This document shows, piece after piece, positions 17,378 through 26,086 of a DNA stretch of 64,000 nucleotides. Position numbers and translations under genes: made by a program. Source of the DNA: an uncultured Armatimonadota bacterium (GTDB lineage: Bacteria; Armatimonadota; Fimbriimonadia; Fimbriimonadales; Fimbriimonadaceae); the NCBI GenBank assembly GCA_903927345.1, contig CAIYMO010000049.1, positions 155,005 to 219,004 of the forward strand, written 5' to 3'. How positions within the stretch are numbered: position 1 is the stretch's first letter; each line of letters starts with the position of its first letter. The notes below the pieces were generated by a model. That model did no database searches. It saw only the letters and a list, made by a program, of their open reading frames with translations, and was not told the DNA's origin.

Positions 17378-20166
17378 AACATGTCCTCCTCTTCACTTGC
17401 ACCTTGGGAACGGCGGCACAGATCGCTGACATTACAAAACGCACAGTGATCGCCCGGTGTGGGAAGCATTTGCCCCGAGCAGGTGCTTCGGAGTCCCTCG
17501 ATGAACAGGCCTTTTAGAGTCGTTCTGAGGTCATCGCGGGTTGCCTCACCTTCGCCCAGATTGATGACGGTCAGCGCGTCGGTAGAACGCGGATGCGCAG
17601 AATCATCGGGGATATAGATGATTTTTGTTCGTCGATCTCCCAGACTTTCGATTTCGATTTCGACTTCGTGGACGCCGACCCACGCCGATTCGATCATTGA
17701 GCCGAACTCAAGAAGTAGGTCGTCGCGGTTGGAGGTGGTCTTCTTTTCAGGTGCGTTCAGGCGATAAAGGTGTAAGGTCCGGCGAGAGTTGGCTTCGGTG
17801 ACCCCAGCGAGGCGCTCTTTGTATGCGGTTGCAGGGTTGAAGTCTTCGAGACGGCCGCCGATTTTGGTTGTCAGGCAGTCGCGATGCCATTGCTCTCGGG
17901 ACATGAACTCCCGTTCAATCAGCCCTGAAAACACTCGTTCCGCACCTTGCTCCAGGGGATCGAGCTCCCAAGCGGGCAGCTTTGTCCGTATCTCGTCCAG
18001 CACGCCTTGGTATGCCGCTCGTAGGGCGGTAGCGGCGGATTCGGGATCGGGTGCTTTGAGAAGCTGCGCCATCTCGGGGACATAGAGGAGCCTTCGCCAA
18101 TAGTCCCCCTTTTCGTGGGGCGTTGGGAGTTTGCGCTGAGCCAGGAATTGGAAGGCGCATTTTTGCATTGCCCGGAGCTCGCGTGGCCGAATCGGTGACT
18201 TGTCAAACCGGATGACCTCCTTGGCAGGTTCGGTTGCAATGTGGTTCTCGGGCGGCGACTTTGGAGCTGAAAGCAGGGCGGTTGAGAGAGCTCGGTCTGG
18301 CTCCAATTCGCACTCTGACGGAGGTGGCAGCAGGGACCGACGAGGGTGCGAAAACTCCTGAAGATTGGAGCAAATTTTACGAATTTCTCCCAGGTAGAAC
18401 GCCGCGATGTTATCCCGGTCACCATCGATTTGGGGATAGCTGAGAACGAGGCCCTTGGATGGGCAGGCGCACAGGCGATAGAAATGGTCTCGCTCGGCGG
18501 CGGCGGTGTCGAAGCTGTTCGTGAGCGGCGGGTTTGCTTGGAATGCGGCGAGGTCATCGTCGCTCAGAATTGGGTTTTCGGAGCGGCGGCGAGGGAACGC
18601 TCCTTCGAGCAATCCGAGGGCGATCACGTAGTCGGTAAGGCCGATTTCGTCGACGCTCGTGACGACTTCGATACCATCGGGCGGCTTCGGAACGCTCGCA
18701 TCGCCGGAGTCAAGAACCTGCTTGAGCACCTTGATCCAGGTCGCAAAGGCGATTGGCTCGGGGCGGTTAGCATGGCGGACAACAGCATCTTGGCCAAGTG
18801 CGGCGAGGAGAGCGGTGAATGCGCGTTGATCCCGTCCATCGTGCGATCGCTGGATTACGGTTTGGAACCAGGGCGCTTGCTCGATGGAGTTGCGGACGAA
18901 GGTGTGCCAGTCAAGGGCGGTTCGTTGCTCGCTGGCGATGGTCGATCTTAGTGAGCGGAGATGAGTAACCGTTTCGGCGAGCACTTCGGCACCTTCCTTT
19001 TCAGCCACAAGCTCGGTGAGGTCATCCCATTCGTTGCCGCCGCGAAGGTGGGCTTGCTCGATGAGGTTTGCGGTTTCTGAGTTATGGGCGAGTCCCAGAT
19101 ATCCGGTCTTGAGAAGCGGCGTGAGCTTCCTTACGTCATTGGATTCAAGCAGGTCGAACAGGGCGAGAAGGCTTTTGATAAAGCCATTTGCAAGAAGCGG
19201 TGTGCGCCTTGTTAAGCGAACGGGGACCCGCATTCGTTGGCTGGCAGCGATGAGCACGGGTAGGTATGTGTCGCGATCTCTTGCGAAAATCGTGACGCTT
19301 CCGGTTCCGGTGAGGGCAACGGCTCTGCGAAGTGCCCACTCGGCTTCGGCGAAGGGGTCGCCAACAGTGTGAATTTCGACAAGTTCGAGGTCGGGGCCGT
19401 CAGTTTCAAACTCAGTAAAGAGATTGTTGAGCAGTCGATTCCCTTGACCAGGTGATGTCTTGGGCTTGTTGACGAATTCGGCGGTGACTTGAGAGGCTCG
19501 GAAAATTAGCGCGTCGGTGGCGTGTCGATCGAGGACCAGCTGCACTTCGGCGCCTTGGCTGGATAGCCAGGTGAGCCATTTGAGAGCGAGTGGGTGGAGC
19601 TCGCCTCGGTTAAAGATCAAGAGCCGGGCTTCTTGACCGTCCAGATCGAGGGCTTCGTCAAGGCAAGCTTTCATCAGGGCCGATGCGGTGGACGCAGAGG
19701 CTTCGGCGAGTGTGCGTTCGACTTCGGTTGCGATGGCGTGGAGGGCTTCGGCTTTGGCACCGGTGAATCCGTCAGAGACGGAATCGAAGCCGATATCCCA
19801 GTGCTGGAATTGACGTAGGGCGTCGCGGACGACTTCGTGGAATCCAGCCTTGTCACCGACTTTGCTGAAGGGACCAAGTGATGGGAGCGACTCACAGGCG
19901 AGCTCGATTGCAGTGAGGACTTGGCGGGAAGACGCGAGCCTGGGGCTACTTCCGTGGAGCTGGGTGTGGACTTGGCGGACAAATTCGCCAAACGGCTTCA
20001 GATCGACCAACGTGGAATCGCCGAGATAAGTACGCAACGCCCCCAGGTAGGAGTCGGAAAACGAGGTCACAACCCCGTAGCTTTTTCGGCCAAAGCGCTC
20101 GACGAGACCAGCCGCAATGCTCGGAGAAGGAATTGTTTGGACGACCTCAAATTTTCCCTTTGCCAT
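17374..20166 (-). CDS. AddB-like subunit with iron-sulfur cysteines but degenerate nuclease site
   Basis: This 930-residue partner of the AddA-like helicase has the AddB layout. It has an inactivated helicase-like front half (no Walker A near the N-terminus) and a C-terminal segment beginning RELRAMQKCAFQFLA. The iron-sulfur staple is intact: one Cys there plus Cys908, Cys911 and Cys917. The usual GxxxH, IDRID and DYK nuclease motifs are not found between them; the equivalent positions read GAERVF and VINLGEG. It thus looks like a RecC-like structural or Chi-scanning subunit. It is the first gene of the addB-addA-nitrilase operon. Confidence 0.8.
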   Translation of the reverse strand: MAKGKFEVVQTIPSPSIAAGLVERFGRKSYGVVTSFSDSYLGALRTYLGDSTLVDLKPFGEFVRQVHTQLHGSSPRLASSRQVLTAIELACESLPSLGPFSKVGDKAGFHEVVRDALRQFQHWDIGFDSVSDGFTGAKAEALHAIATEVERTLAEASASTASALMKACLDEALDLDGQEARLLIFNRGELHPLALKWLTWLSSQGAEVQLVLDRHATDALIFRASQVTAEFVNKPKTSPGQGNRLLNNLFTEFETDGPDLELVEIHTVGDPFAEAEWALRRAVALTGTGSVTIFARDRDTYLPVLIAASQRMRVPVRLTRRTPLLANGFIKSLLALFDLLESNDVRKLTPLLKTGYLGLAHNSETANLIEQAHLRGGNEWDDLTELVAEKEGAEVLAETVTHLRSLRSTIASEQRTALDWHTFVRNSIEQAPWFQTVIQRSHDGRDQRAFTALLAALGQDAVVRHANRPEPIAFATWIKVLKQVLDSGDASVPKPPDGIEVVTSVDEIGLTDYVIALGLLEGAFPRRRSENPILSDDDLAAFQANPPLTNSFDTAAAERDHFYRLCACPSKGLVLSYPQIDGDRDNIAAFYLGEIRKICSNLQEFSHPRRSLLPPPSECELEPDRALSTALLSAPKSPPENHIATEPAKEVIRFDKSPIRPRELRAMQKCAFQFLAQRKLPTPHEKGDYWRRLLYVPEMAQLLKAPDPESAATALRAAYQGVLDEIRTKLPAWELDPLEQGAERVFSGLIEREFMSREQWHRDCLTTKIGGRLEDFNPATAYKERLAGVTEANSRRTLHLYRLNAPEKKTTSNRDDLLLEFGSMIESAWVGVHEVEIEIESLGDRRTKIIYIPDDSAHPRSTDALTVINLGEGEATRDDLRTTLKGLFIEGLRSTCSGQMLPTPGDHCAFCNVSDLCRRSQGASEEEDMF

Positions 20167-20179
20167 TCCCCTACAAGTG

Positions 20180-20185
20180 TAACAT
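20180..20185 (+). promoter_or_regulatory. -10-like TAACAT, candidate leaderless promoter
   Basis: TAACAT ends six bases before the GTG at 20192 and no Shine-Dalgarno sequence is seen. Confidence 0.4.
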
Positions 20186-20191
20186 GAGCGG

Positions 20192-20752
20192 GTGATCTGG
20201 TCGCGCCGGCGGAGGTGGATGGGAAATATTGTTCCGCTTGTTCCGAGTGTGATTTGCGCCGTTTTGGGCTACGGTTTAGGTCTCGGCGTTTGGAGCATTG
20301 GACTCGGGGCGGCGGTTTCTTTACCGCTCATCAGCCGATTTGGATTTTGGGAGAACGCCCTTATCCGAGCCGAGCTTCTCGAGAAGTTTGCTAAAGGCGG
20401 AATCTTGGTTGGGATCGTCTATGAACAGCCTGCGGATTGGCTTGATGCTCATGCAGAAATAGGATTGCTCAACATCGAGAAATCGATGATTATTGTCCAG
20501 ACCGAAGAACATCGACTCAAGGTTCCACTCAATTCGCAATCGAGTCTGCGAAGGAAGTTCAATATCCACCAACTCGTTGGCCTTGGGGGATGGATCGTGG
20601 TGAGTAATCCGGGCGTTCCTGATCTGCTCATCGAGAGCCGAGAAGCGGACACCATGTTCCAGAGCAAGCTCAGGACGAACGAACTTTTTGAGACGCTGAA
20701 AAAGGAAAAAGGGGGCTCCGAAGAGCCCCCGATTTCGAATCAAGGTGTCTGA
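20192..20752 (+). CDS. hypothetical membrane protein
   Basis: The 186-residue protein has a basic start, then two closely spaced hydrophobic segments (about residues 12-30 and 33-47) forming a hairpin membrane anchor. A soluble domain of about 130 residues with alternating strands and helices follows. It is not recognised. It starts with GTG, divergent from addB. Its last 40 bases contain the terminator of the convergent flagellin gene, so the encoded C-terminus (GGSEEPP) is partly dictated by that hairpin. Confidence 0.6.
   Translation: MIWSRRRRWMGNIVPLVPSVICAVLGYGLGLGVWSIGLGAAVSLPLISRFGFWENALIRAELLEKFAKGGILVGIVYEQPADWLDAHAEIGLLNIEKSMIIVQTEEHRLKVPLNSQSSLRRKFNIHQLVGLGGWIVVSNPGVPDLLIESREADTMFQSKLRTNELFETLKKEKGGSEEPPISNQGV
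20701..20730 (-). terminator. intrinsic terminator of flagellin A, inside the convergent CDS
   Basis: Read on the minus strand, an eight-pair stem GGGGGCTC/GAGCCCCC closes a TTCG tetraloop and is followed by TTTTTCC and further T residues. It lies 25 bases past the flagellin stop. Confidence 0.9.
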
Positions 20753-20754
20753 GC

Positions 20755-22182
20755 TTATCGCAGGAGCGAAAGAACCGACTGACCGCCCTGGTTTGCCTGT
20801 CCGAGGATGGACATTCCAGCTTGCTGCATAACCTGCAACTTGGTGTAGTTGGTCATTTCGTTGGCAACGTCGAGGTCTCGGATGGAGGACTCGGAAGCCG
20901 ACAGGTTCTCTCTCATGTTGGTAAGCGACCGGCTGTTCGTTTCAAGAACGTTTCGCTGGAAGTTACCAATCTTGCCGCGCATTGCCGATACTTCTTCAAT
21001 CGCCTTGTCAAGGACTGCAAGTGCGCTGGTTGCGCCCTGAGCAGTTGAAAGGTCAAGGTTGTTTACCGTGGTACCGGTGACAACACCCGAACCGAGCTGA
21101 CCGGTAGACATGTTTCGGAGAGCAAGGTTGGCGGTGACACCAGAGAGGAATCCAATCTGGAAGTTCGAATCCGCAGCCACAACTCGTCCGACAGCAGCAG
21201 CAGCCGAGACAGCGTTTCCACCTTCACCAATGTTCAGAGTGTTACCGTTAGCGTCGGTAAGGGTCAGACCGTCTGCACCAGATCGTCCACCAGTGAACAG
21301 AGCAGCAACACCACCGATGGTGACTGTTGCAGCAGCATTAACACCCGAGACGCTCGCCGTGGTGTTTGCAGCGGTGCTGACAACACCAGTGGTGTCCGTG
21401 AAGGTGATCGACCTGTTTGCGCCAGTTTGTACTGCCTGGAAGGTGAGCTGGTTACCAGTTGCATTCCAAGAAGCCGTGACGCCGGTTTGTGCCGAAGCCG
21501 CGTTGAAAACGTTGGCCAAGGAAGCACCGGTAGTACCCGACGAGATGTTGAAGTTGACGCCGTTGAGAGCAACCGTACCGGATGCAAGAGCGCCAGCAGT
21601 GAGCAACGATGTCGCGGTGTACAGTGCACGGGTCGCAGCGGTGGTCTGCTGAAGGGTGATGAGACCGTTCGCAGTGATCGAAGTGGTACCGAGGGCACCG
21701 CCGAAGCTGAAACCTGAAACCTTGGTCGCGTTCGAGATCTGCGTGGTGGTACCAGCAGAACCGTCCAGAAGCTTTCGACCCGAGTAGGTAACGTTTCCAG
21801 CAATTCGGTCAATCGACTGAATGATGGACGTGACCTGATCTTGGTTCGCAGCAACTTGCGCAGCCGTAAGGGTAGCCGAGTTACCGGAAGCGATTGCAAG
21901 TCCTCGAGCGTCGCTCAGAAGCTTGTTCATTTCTCCAAGAGCGTTCTCTGCGGTCTTTGCGTAGTTCATCGCTTCTTGGTTGTTCTTCAGAGCAGAGTCC
22001 ATCGAGTTGATCTGCGCTCGGAAGAGCTCCGAAGAGATCAATCCTGCTGGATCGTCAGATGCATCTTTGATTCGAAGACCTGAGCTGAGCTTGCCCATGG
22101 ACTTCTCCATAAGGTTTGAAGCTTGGTTGACGCTGTTATAGGCGCTGAGCGCACTTGTGTTACTATTGATTCGAAAAGCCAT
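20755..22182 (-). CDS. flagellin A
   Basis: The 475-residue filament protein has canonical D0/D1 ends: MAFRINSNTSALSAYNSVNQ and KLSSGLRI with DDPAGLI at the front, and NLSASESSIRDLDVANEM and a final QSVLSLLR at the back. The variable centre is Ala/Thr/Gly-rich. The start at 22182 is chosen because GGAGG lies eight bases upstream and it gives the standard flagellin N-terminus; the frame stays open 171 bases further. It is roughly 87 percent identical (by eye) to the other flagellin at 29527-30957, which points the opposite way. Export through the flagellar type III system is expected. Confidence 0.96.
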   Translation of the reverse strand: MAFRINSNTSALSAYNSVNQASNLMEKSMGKLSSGLRIKDASDDPAGLISSELFRAQINSMDSALKNNQEAMNYAKTAENALGEMNKLLSDARGLAIASGNSATLTAAQVAANQDQVTSIIQSIDRIAGNVTYSGRKLLDGSAGTTTQISNATKVSGFSFGGALGTTSITANGLITLQQTTAATRALYTATSLLTAGALASGTVALNGVNFNISSGTTGASLANVFNAASAQTGVTASWNATGNQLTFQAVQTGANRSITFTDTTGVVSTAANTTASVSGVNAAATVTIGGVAALFTGGRSGADGLTLTDANGNTLNIGEGGNAVSAAAAVGRVVAADSNFQIGFLSGVTANLALRNMSTGQLGSGVVTGTTVNNLDLSTAQGATSALAVLDKAIEEVSAMRGKIGNFQRNVLETNSRSLTNMRENLSASESSIRDLDVANEMTNYTKLQVMQQAGMSILGQANQGGQSVLSLLR

Positions 22183-22324
22183 TTCGATTCCTCCGTGATT
22201 GTCTATGGACCGTGACTGTGGACTTCCTTGCCCTTCAGTCTCCGGAAACTCCCCGTCTCCGTGAACTTGATGGCGGCCCGCCAAACTAGCCCGGGTAAGG
22301 CTTTCCATCCGTATTTGAGCGGAT

Positions 22325-22377
22325 ACCTGGTAATTACACGGTGGTTCGAACAAACTGATAGAGTTACCAGCTAGTAA
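22325..22377. promoter_or_regulatory. candidate operator cluster upstream of flagellin A
   Basis: TTACCAGCTAGTAA at 22364-22377 is a near-palindrome, and TACCTGGTAATTAC lies at 22325-22338. On the minus strand the first reads TTACTAGCTGGTAA, matching TTACTAGGGTGGTAA upstream of flagellin B. It sits about 180 bases before the flagellin start. Confidence 0.4.
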
Positions 22378-22380
22378 TGT

Positions 22381-22755
22381 TTACAGGGGGGCGTAGATGT
22401 CCACTTTGTTCCCATCGGGGTCAAGGACCTGGGCGTAGCGTTGACCCCAGAAAGCATCCCAAGGTTCGGTGACCCCTGGGAACCCAGCACTGATAACGGC
22501 TCCGTAGGTTCGATCGACCGCTTCGGGCGTCCCTGCGTTGAACGCCAGTCCCATCCGCTGACCAACGGGAGTCGTCCAATCTCCGAGTTTCTGCATGAGC
22601 GCGAGCGAGTCGAGTGCAAGACGCATGCCATTTTCAAACTCCGCCTCGATGTGATCCTCGCCGTTAGGATCTGGAAAGGGGCAGCCTAGCAGACGATAAA
22701 AGCGAAGAGATGCCTCGAGGTCAGACGAAGTGATGCCAACAAAATCCCACTGCAT
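22381..22755 (-). CDS. VOC (glyoxalase-like) family protein
   Basis: This 124-residue single vicinal-oxygen-chelate module has paired beta-alpha-beta-beta-beta repeats: the first starts FVGITSSDLEASLRFY, the second ends QVLDPDGNKVDIYAP. Family members include glyoxalase, dioxygenases and antibiotic-binding proteins; the substrate is unknown. It follows fruK by 27 bases. A CATAAT hexamer six bases before the ATG suggests its own start of transcription. Confidence 0.85.
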   Translation of the reverse strand: MQWDFVGITSSDLEASLRFYRLLGCPFPDPNGEDHIEAEFENGMRLALDSLALMQKLGDWTTPVGQRMGLAFNAGTPEAVDRTYGAVISAGFPGVTEPWDAFWGQRYAQVLDPDGNKVDIYAPL

Positions 22756-22782
22756 TGGGAGATTATGCAGACAATTGTCTAC

Positions 22783-23727
22783 TTAAACAAGCTTTGCTTC
22801 GACGATTGCCTCATCGTAGAGGTCTTCAATCATCGGGAGGCGAGCAATGCCGCTTCCGTCGGTCATGGCGGTGGCTGCACCCGCTGCAAGACCCCAGCGG
22901 AGCGCGACTTCGGGCGGCTTTCCGGTGTCGATTCCCCAGAGGATGCCTGCGATCATGGAGTCACCGCTACCGATCGTACTGGTCGTCGGAACCTTGGGGG
23001 ATCGCCCGACCCAGACTCCGCCCTCTGTAGCCATGACGGCACCAGAGCTGCCCCTCGAGATCACCGCGATTTTGGTTCCGCCACCGATCCGTTGGTGTAA
23101 GTTCAGAACGGCTTCGACGGCTTCAAGATCGCTTTCGATAGGAACTCCGAGGAGTCGGCTTGCTTCTGCCGCGTTGGGTTTGATGAAATCTGGTGACGCC
23201 AGCATTCCGTGCTTTTGGGCAAAACCGTCAGCATCCAGAATGACCCGTACGCCAGCTTCATGGAACAGCTCGCCGAGGATTTTGAAGGCGTCATCCGGAA
23301 CACCCGGCGGAAGCGAACCTCCGAGGGCGGCCCAGCGCGCACCGCGGGCGAGTTCTTTGCAATCGACGAGGAGTTTTTCCCACTCGGTAGGCAGAATATC
23401 AGGACCCTTACTGTTTAAGGTCGTGGGAGGAGTACCCGAGTTATCTTCGATCGAGAAGTTGGTTCGCGTTTCGCCGGCAATTTTGACGAACGCATCTTCG
23501 ACTCCTTCGTGCTCGAGGACGTGGCAAATCGTTCCCGCAGCGGGCCCGCCCAGAAATCCTGTGGCAGCGGTGTCTCCGCCTAGCTCCGCGTAAACGCGAC
23601 TGACGTTGACGCCCTTTCCGCCGGCGTCCTTTTCAACCCGCATAACACGGTTGGTATCTCCAACGGCAAACTTTTCAACGAACAGTGCGTGGTCAACGCA
23701 GGGGTTGAGGGTGACTGAGACTAGCAT
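22783..23727 (-). CDS. 1-phosphofructokinase (PfkB family)
   Basis: The product fits fructose-1-phosphate/tagatose-6-phosphate kinases. It begins VSVTLNPCVDHA, has the GGKGVNVSR substrate motif and the C-terminal anion-hole motif GSGDSMIAGI with the catalytic aspartate. It would phosphorylate a sugar phosphate with ATP, most likely to fructose 1,6-bisphosphate. It begins two bases after the end of pfkA, so the two kinases are in one transcript. No PTS fructose transporter is adjacent. Confidence 0.85.
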   Translation of the reverse strand: MLVSVTLNPCVDHALFVEKFAVGDTNRVMRVEKDAGGKGVNVSRVYAELGGDTAATGFLGGPAAGTICHVLEHEGVEDAFVKIAGETRTNFSIEDNSGTPPTTLNSKGPDILPTEWEKLLVDCKELARGARWAALGGSLPPGVPDDAFKILGELFHEAGVRVILDADGFAQKHGMLASPDFIKPNAAEASRLLGVPIESDLEAVEAVLNLHQRIGGGTKIAVISRGSSGAVMATEGGVWVGRSPKVPTTSTIGSGDSMIAGILWGIDTGKPPEVALRWGLAAGAATAMTDGSGIARLPMIEDLYDEAIVEAKLV

Positions 23728-23729
23728 GA

Positions 23730-24692
23730 CTAACTGGACATCACTTCGGCGAGAAGAAGCTTTTCGGGATCGATCGCTCGTTCGGTGCTGAGGACGTATG
23801 TGAGAGGGTGTGACACTAGCTTGGAGCCATCGACCCCCGCCATCTCTCCCTTGAATCCGCTCAGAAGACGATTGGTCGCCAAGGCTCCCAGTCGAAGGGC
23901 GAGGACTCGGTCGAACACGGTGGGGCTTCCGCCGCGTTGCAAGTGACCCAGGACAAGATATCGTGTGTCAAAGCCTGTGTTCTTTTCGATGAATAGCTTG
24001 ACGTCGCTTGCCCGCGCGGCGCCTTCGGCGACGATGATGATTGAGCTTCGCTTCCCTTTTTCGGCGGCGTGGCGCAAATTATTGGTGATGTCGAGCAAGG
24101 AATAAGGGACTTCGGGGATCAGGATGGCTTCGGCACCGCCAGCCAGTCCAGATTCGATGGCGATAAACCCGTTGCGTCGACCCATGACTTCGATGACAAA
24201 GACTCGCTCGTGCGAGTAGGCAGTGTCTCGAACACGGTCGATTGCTTCCACCGAGATATTGACGGCGGTGTCGAAGCCGATGCTGTAGTCGGTGCCACTG
24301 ATGTCGTTATCGATTGATCCAGGGACTCCCATCACCGGGAAATCGAACTCTTCTTGAAGCTTGAGCGCACCGGTTAGCGAACCATCTCCACCGATGACGA
24401 CAAGACCGTCGATCTCGTTCTTCTTCAGAACGCCGAGAGCTTTGACGCGGCCTTCGGGGGTTCGGAATTCGGCACTTCGAGCGGAACGGAGGATGGTGCC
24501 CCCACGATCGATGATTCCACCGACGGTTTTGGATTCCATTAACTGGGATTCGTCGTTAATGACGCCTTCCCAGCCGTGAGAGAAGCCGATTACTTCGGCT
24601 CCGCGATGCAAAGCAGCACGCACAACGGCGCGTATCGCTGCATTCATGCCGGGGGCGTCGCCGCCGCTTGTGATGACGCCAATTCGCTTCAC
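23730..24692 (-). CDS. pfkA: 6-phosphofructokinase
   Basis: The main glycolytic phosphofructokinase: N-terminal ITSGGDAPGMNAA, ATP site VIGGDGSLTGA, and catalytic region PGSIDNDISGTD. Gly in GGDGS and PGSIDND (rather than the GGDDS and PKTIDND of pyrophosphate enzymes) indicate ATP as phosphoryl donor. The length of 320 residues is that of the bacterial ATP-PFK. It starts with GTG, and a CATAAT hexamer lies eight bases upstream. It leads the pfkA-fruK-VOC group. Confidence 0.95.
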   Translation of the reverse strand: MKRIGVITSGGDAPGMNAAIRAVVRAALHRGAEVIGFSHGWEGVINDESQLMESKTVGGIIDRGGTILRSARSAEFRTPEGRVKALGVLKKNEIDGLVVIGGDGSLTGALKLQEEFDFPVMGVPGSIDNDISGTDYSIGFDTAVNISVEAIDRVRDTAYSHERVFVIEVMGRRNGFIAIESGLAGGAEAILIPEVPYSLLDITNNLRHAAEKGKRSSIIIVAEGAARASDVKLFIEKNTGFDTRYLVLGHLQRGGSPTVFDRVLALRLGALATNRLLSGFKGEMAGVDGSKLVSHPLTYVLSTERAIDPEKLLLAEVMSS

Positions 24693-24744
24693 TGCTACTG
24701 ATTATGCCCTAGGCTCCGGTACGATTGGGTTCAAGGAGCGGACA

Positions 24745-24951
24745 TTGCGAACGAAGTTCTTGCAGATTGCAATTCTAGCCCCACTCGGCGGCCTCATCGC
24801 TGCCATTTGGTGGCTTGGAACGGAAAATCTGCCAATCGGTGGAGACGCTCGTCACTTCTTTGTTCTTGGTTTAAGCTGGATCTCGCTCCCGATCGTCATC
24901 GTTGCTCTGAGCGTAATCCTATCGAAGTTTTCTCGGAGACACCACCGATGA
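24745..24951 (+). CDS. small two-helix membrane protein
   Basis: A TTG start at 24745 is chosen because a perfect AAGGAG lies six bases upstream. The 68-residue product has two hydrophobic helices separated by a short loop with GGDARHFF, and ends in a basic tail SRRHHR. It is not recognised. The frame is open upstream into the pfkA gene on the other strand, but that part is unlikely to be translated. The next gene begins 19 bases downstream. Confidence 0.6.
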   Translation: MRTKFLQIAILAPLGGLIAAIWWLGTENLPIGGDARHFFVLGLSWISLPIVIVALSVILSKFSRRHHR

Positions 24952-24970
24952 CCTGCCACAATGAGTTCAA

Positions 24971-26062
24971 ATGATTCTTGACCGGCTCAATCAACCCGCC
25001 GGTCGATTTATGCGTCCTTGTCCGGTGGCCGAGACATTTTCCAGCATCGCGGTGGCAGCGGACAAGATGGAGTCGGCTGGGCTTCCGATTTTGCCGATTG
25101 TGCGCGATGGGCGCTACATTGGAGTTCTGACCCAGGCCGCGATTCTGGCTTCCCTTTCCTCTGATGAGGCGGCTCCGGTTGGCGATTTCGCGCGGGATTG
25201 GCTTTCAATTCCTCCATATGTAACCGGCGCCGAAGCAATGCGCAAATTGGAGGCGGCCGGAGGCTTAGTCGTCGTCGTCGCGGATGACGGAGAAGTGTGC
25301 GGAATCCTGAGTGCCTCCGCCTTCCTCCACTCTGACCACGAGCGGGTGAAGCCTCCGATTGTGGGCGGGATGGCGACTCCTTTTGGCGTTTATCTGACGA
25401 CTGGGGCAATCGGGGCCGGGAAAGGTGGTTGGAATTTGGTGTTCACGGGTGTCGCGATGTTTTCGGCGATGCTGATCGGCGAAATTGCATTTTTGCTGGC
25501 AAGTGCTCAACTCCCCTCAAACTCCGCGTGGACGGACGCGTTGGCTCTGTTGCCCATTGTTAGCCTGATCGTGATGTTTCGGCTTTTTCCGCTGTCTGGA
25601 TACCATGCAGCTGAGCACCAAGTGGTTCATGCGATTGAGCAAGACGAGCCGCTTTTGCCTGATGTCGTTCGGCGCATGCCCCGTGTACACCCGCGTTGCG
25701 GAACGAATATCGGAGTTGGAGTTTCCATGCTCTTAGGAATATCGCAGACGCGATGGATACCATGGGACGATGTTCGATTGCTGGTGGCGGTGATTCTAAC
25801 CTTGTTCCTTTGGCGCCCCATCGGCGGCTTCGTCCAACAGTACGTCACAACCAAGCCTGCGACACCAAAGCAAATTCAGAGTGGCATTGATGCGGCTACT
25901 GAGCTCCTCCTCAAGTTCGAATCGGCGTCAAAACGACAGGCAACGCCTTGGACCCGGCTACTGAACAGCGGAGTGTTTCATGTCATCGGTGGCGCACTTT
26001 TGGCGTACGTGATAGTAAGTCTGCTCGCGATGCCTCTGGGGATCAAGTTCTTCAGTTTGTGA
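24971..26062 (+). CDS. CBS-domain pair fused to DUF1385 membrane protein
   Basis: The first 125 residues form two CBS repeats (PILPIVRDGRYIGVLTQAA and a second ending DDGEVCGILSAS), usually sensors of adenine nucleotides. The rest is DUF1385: GGMATPFGVYLT, transmembrane helices, YHAAEHQVVHA and the signature MPRVHPRCGTN, with a final hydrophobic helix. DUF1385 proteins are integral membrane proteins of unknown role, common in Firmicutes, Thermotogota and Armatimonadota; those familiar to me lack CBS domains. It lies upstream of secG by 24 bases. Confidence 0.82.
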   Translation: MILDRLNQPAGRFMRPCPVAETFSSIAVAADKMESAGLPILPIVRDGRYIGVLTQAAILASLSSDEAAPVGDFARDWLSIPPYVTGAEAMRKLEAAGGLVVVVADDGEVCGILSASAFLHSDHERVKPPIVGGMATPFGVYLTTGAIGAGKGGWNLVFTGVAMFSAMLIGEIAFLLASAQLPSNSAWTDALALLPIVSLIVMFRLFPLSGYHAAEHQVVHAIEQDEPLLPDVVRRMPRVHPRCGTNIGVGVSMLLGISQTRWIPWDDVRLLVAVILTLFLWRPIGGFVQQYVTTKPATPKQIQSGIDAATELLLKFESASKRQATPWTRLLNSGVFHVIGGALLAYVIVSLLAMPLGIKFFSL

Positions 26063-26086
26063 GCTCGGGTATGATTTGGGGTCATT

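Noticed and set aside
17919..18557. 212-codon Ser/Arg-rich frame inside the addB-like gene
   Set aside because: Overlaps a clearly coding frame on the same strand and has low-complexity composition typical of shifted frames.
21110..21652. 180-codon open frame antisense to flagellin A
   Set aside because: Ala/Val/Pro-rich shadow of the flagellin coding sequence; a similar shadow exists opposite flagellin B.
22183..22320. GEMM riboswitch in the flagellin A leader
   Set aside because: A GGAAAGCC near 22290 recalls part of the motif, but the other conserved blocks are absent.
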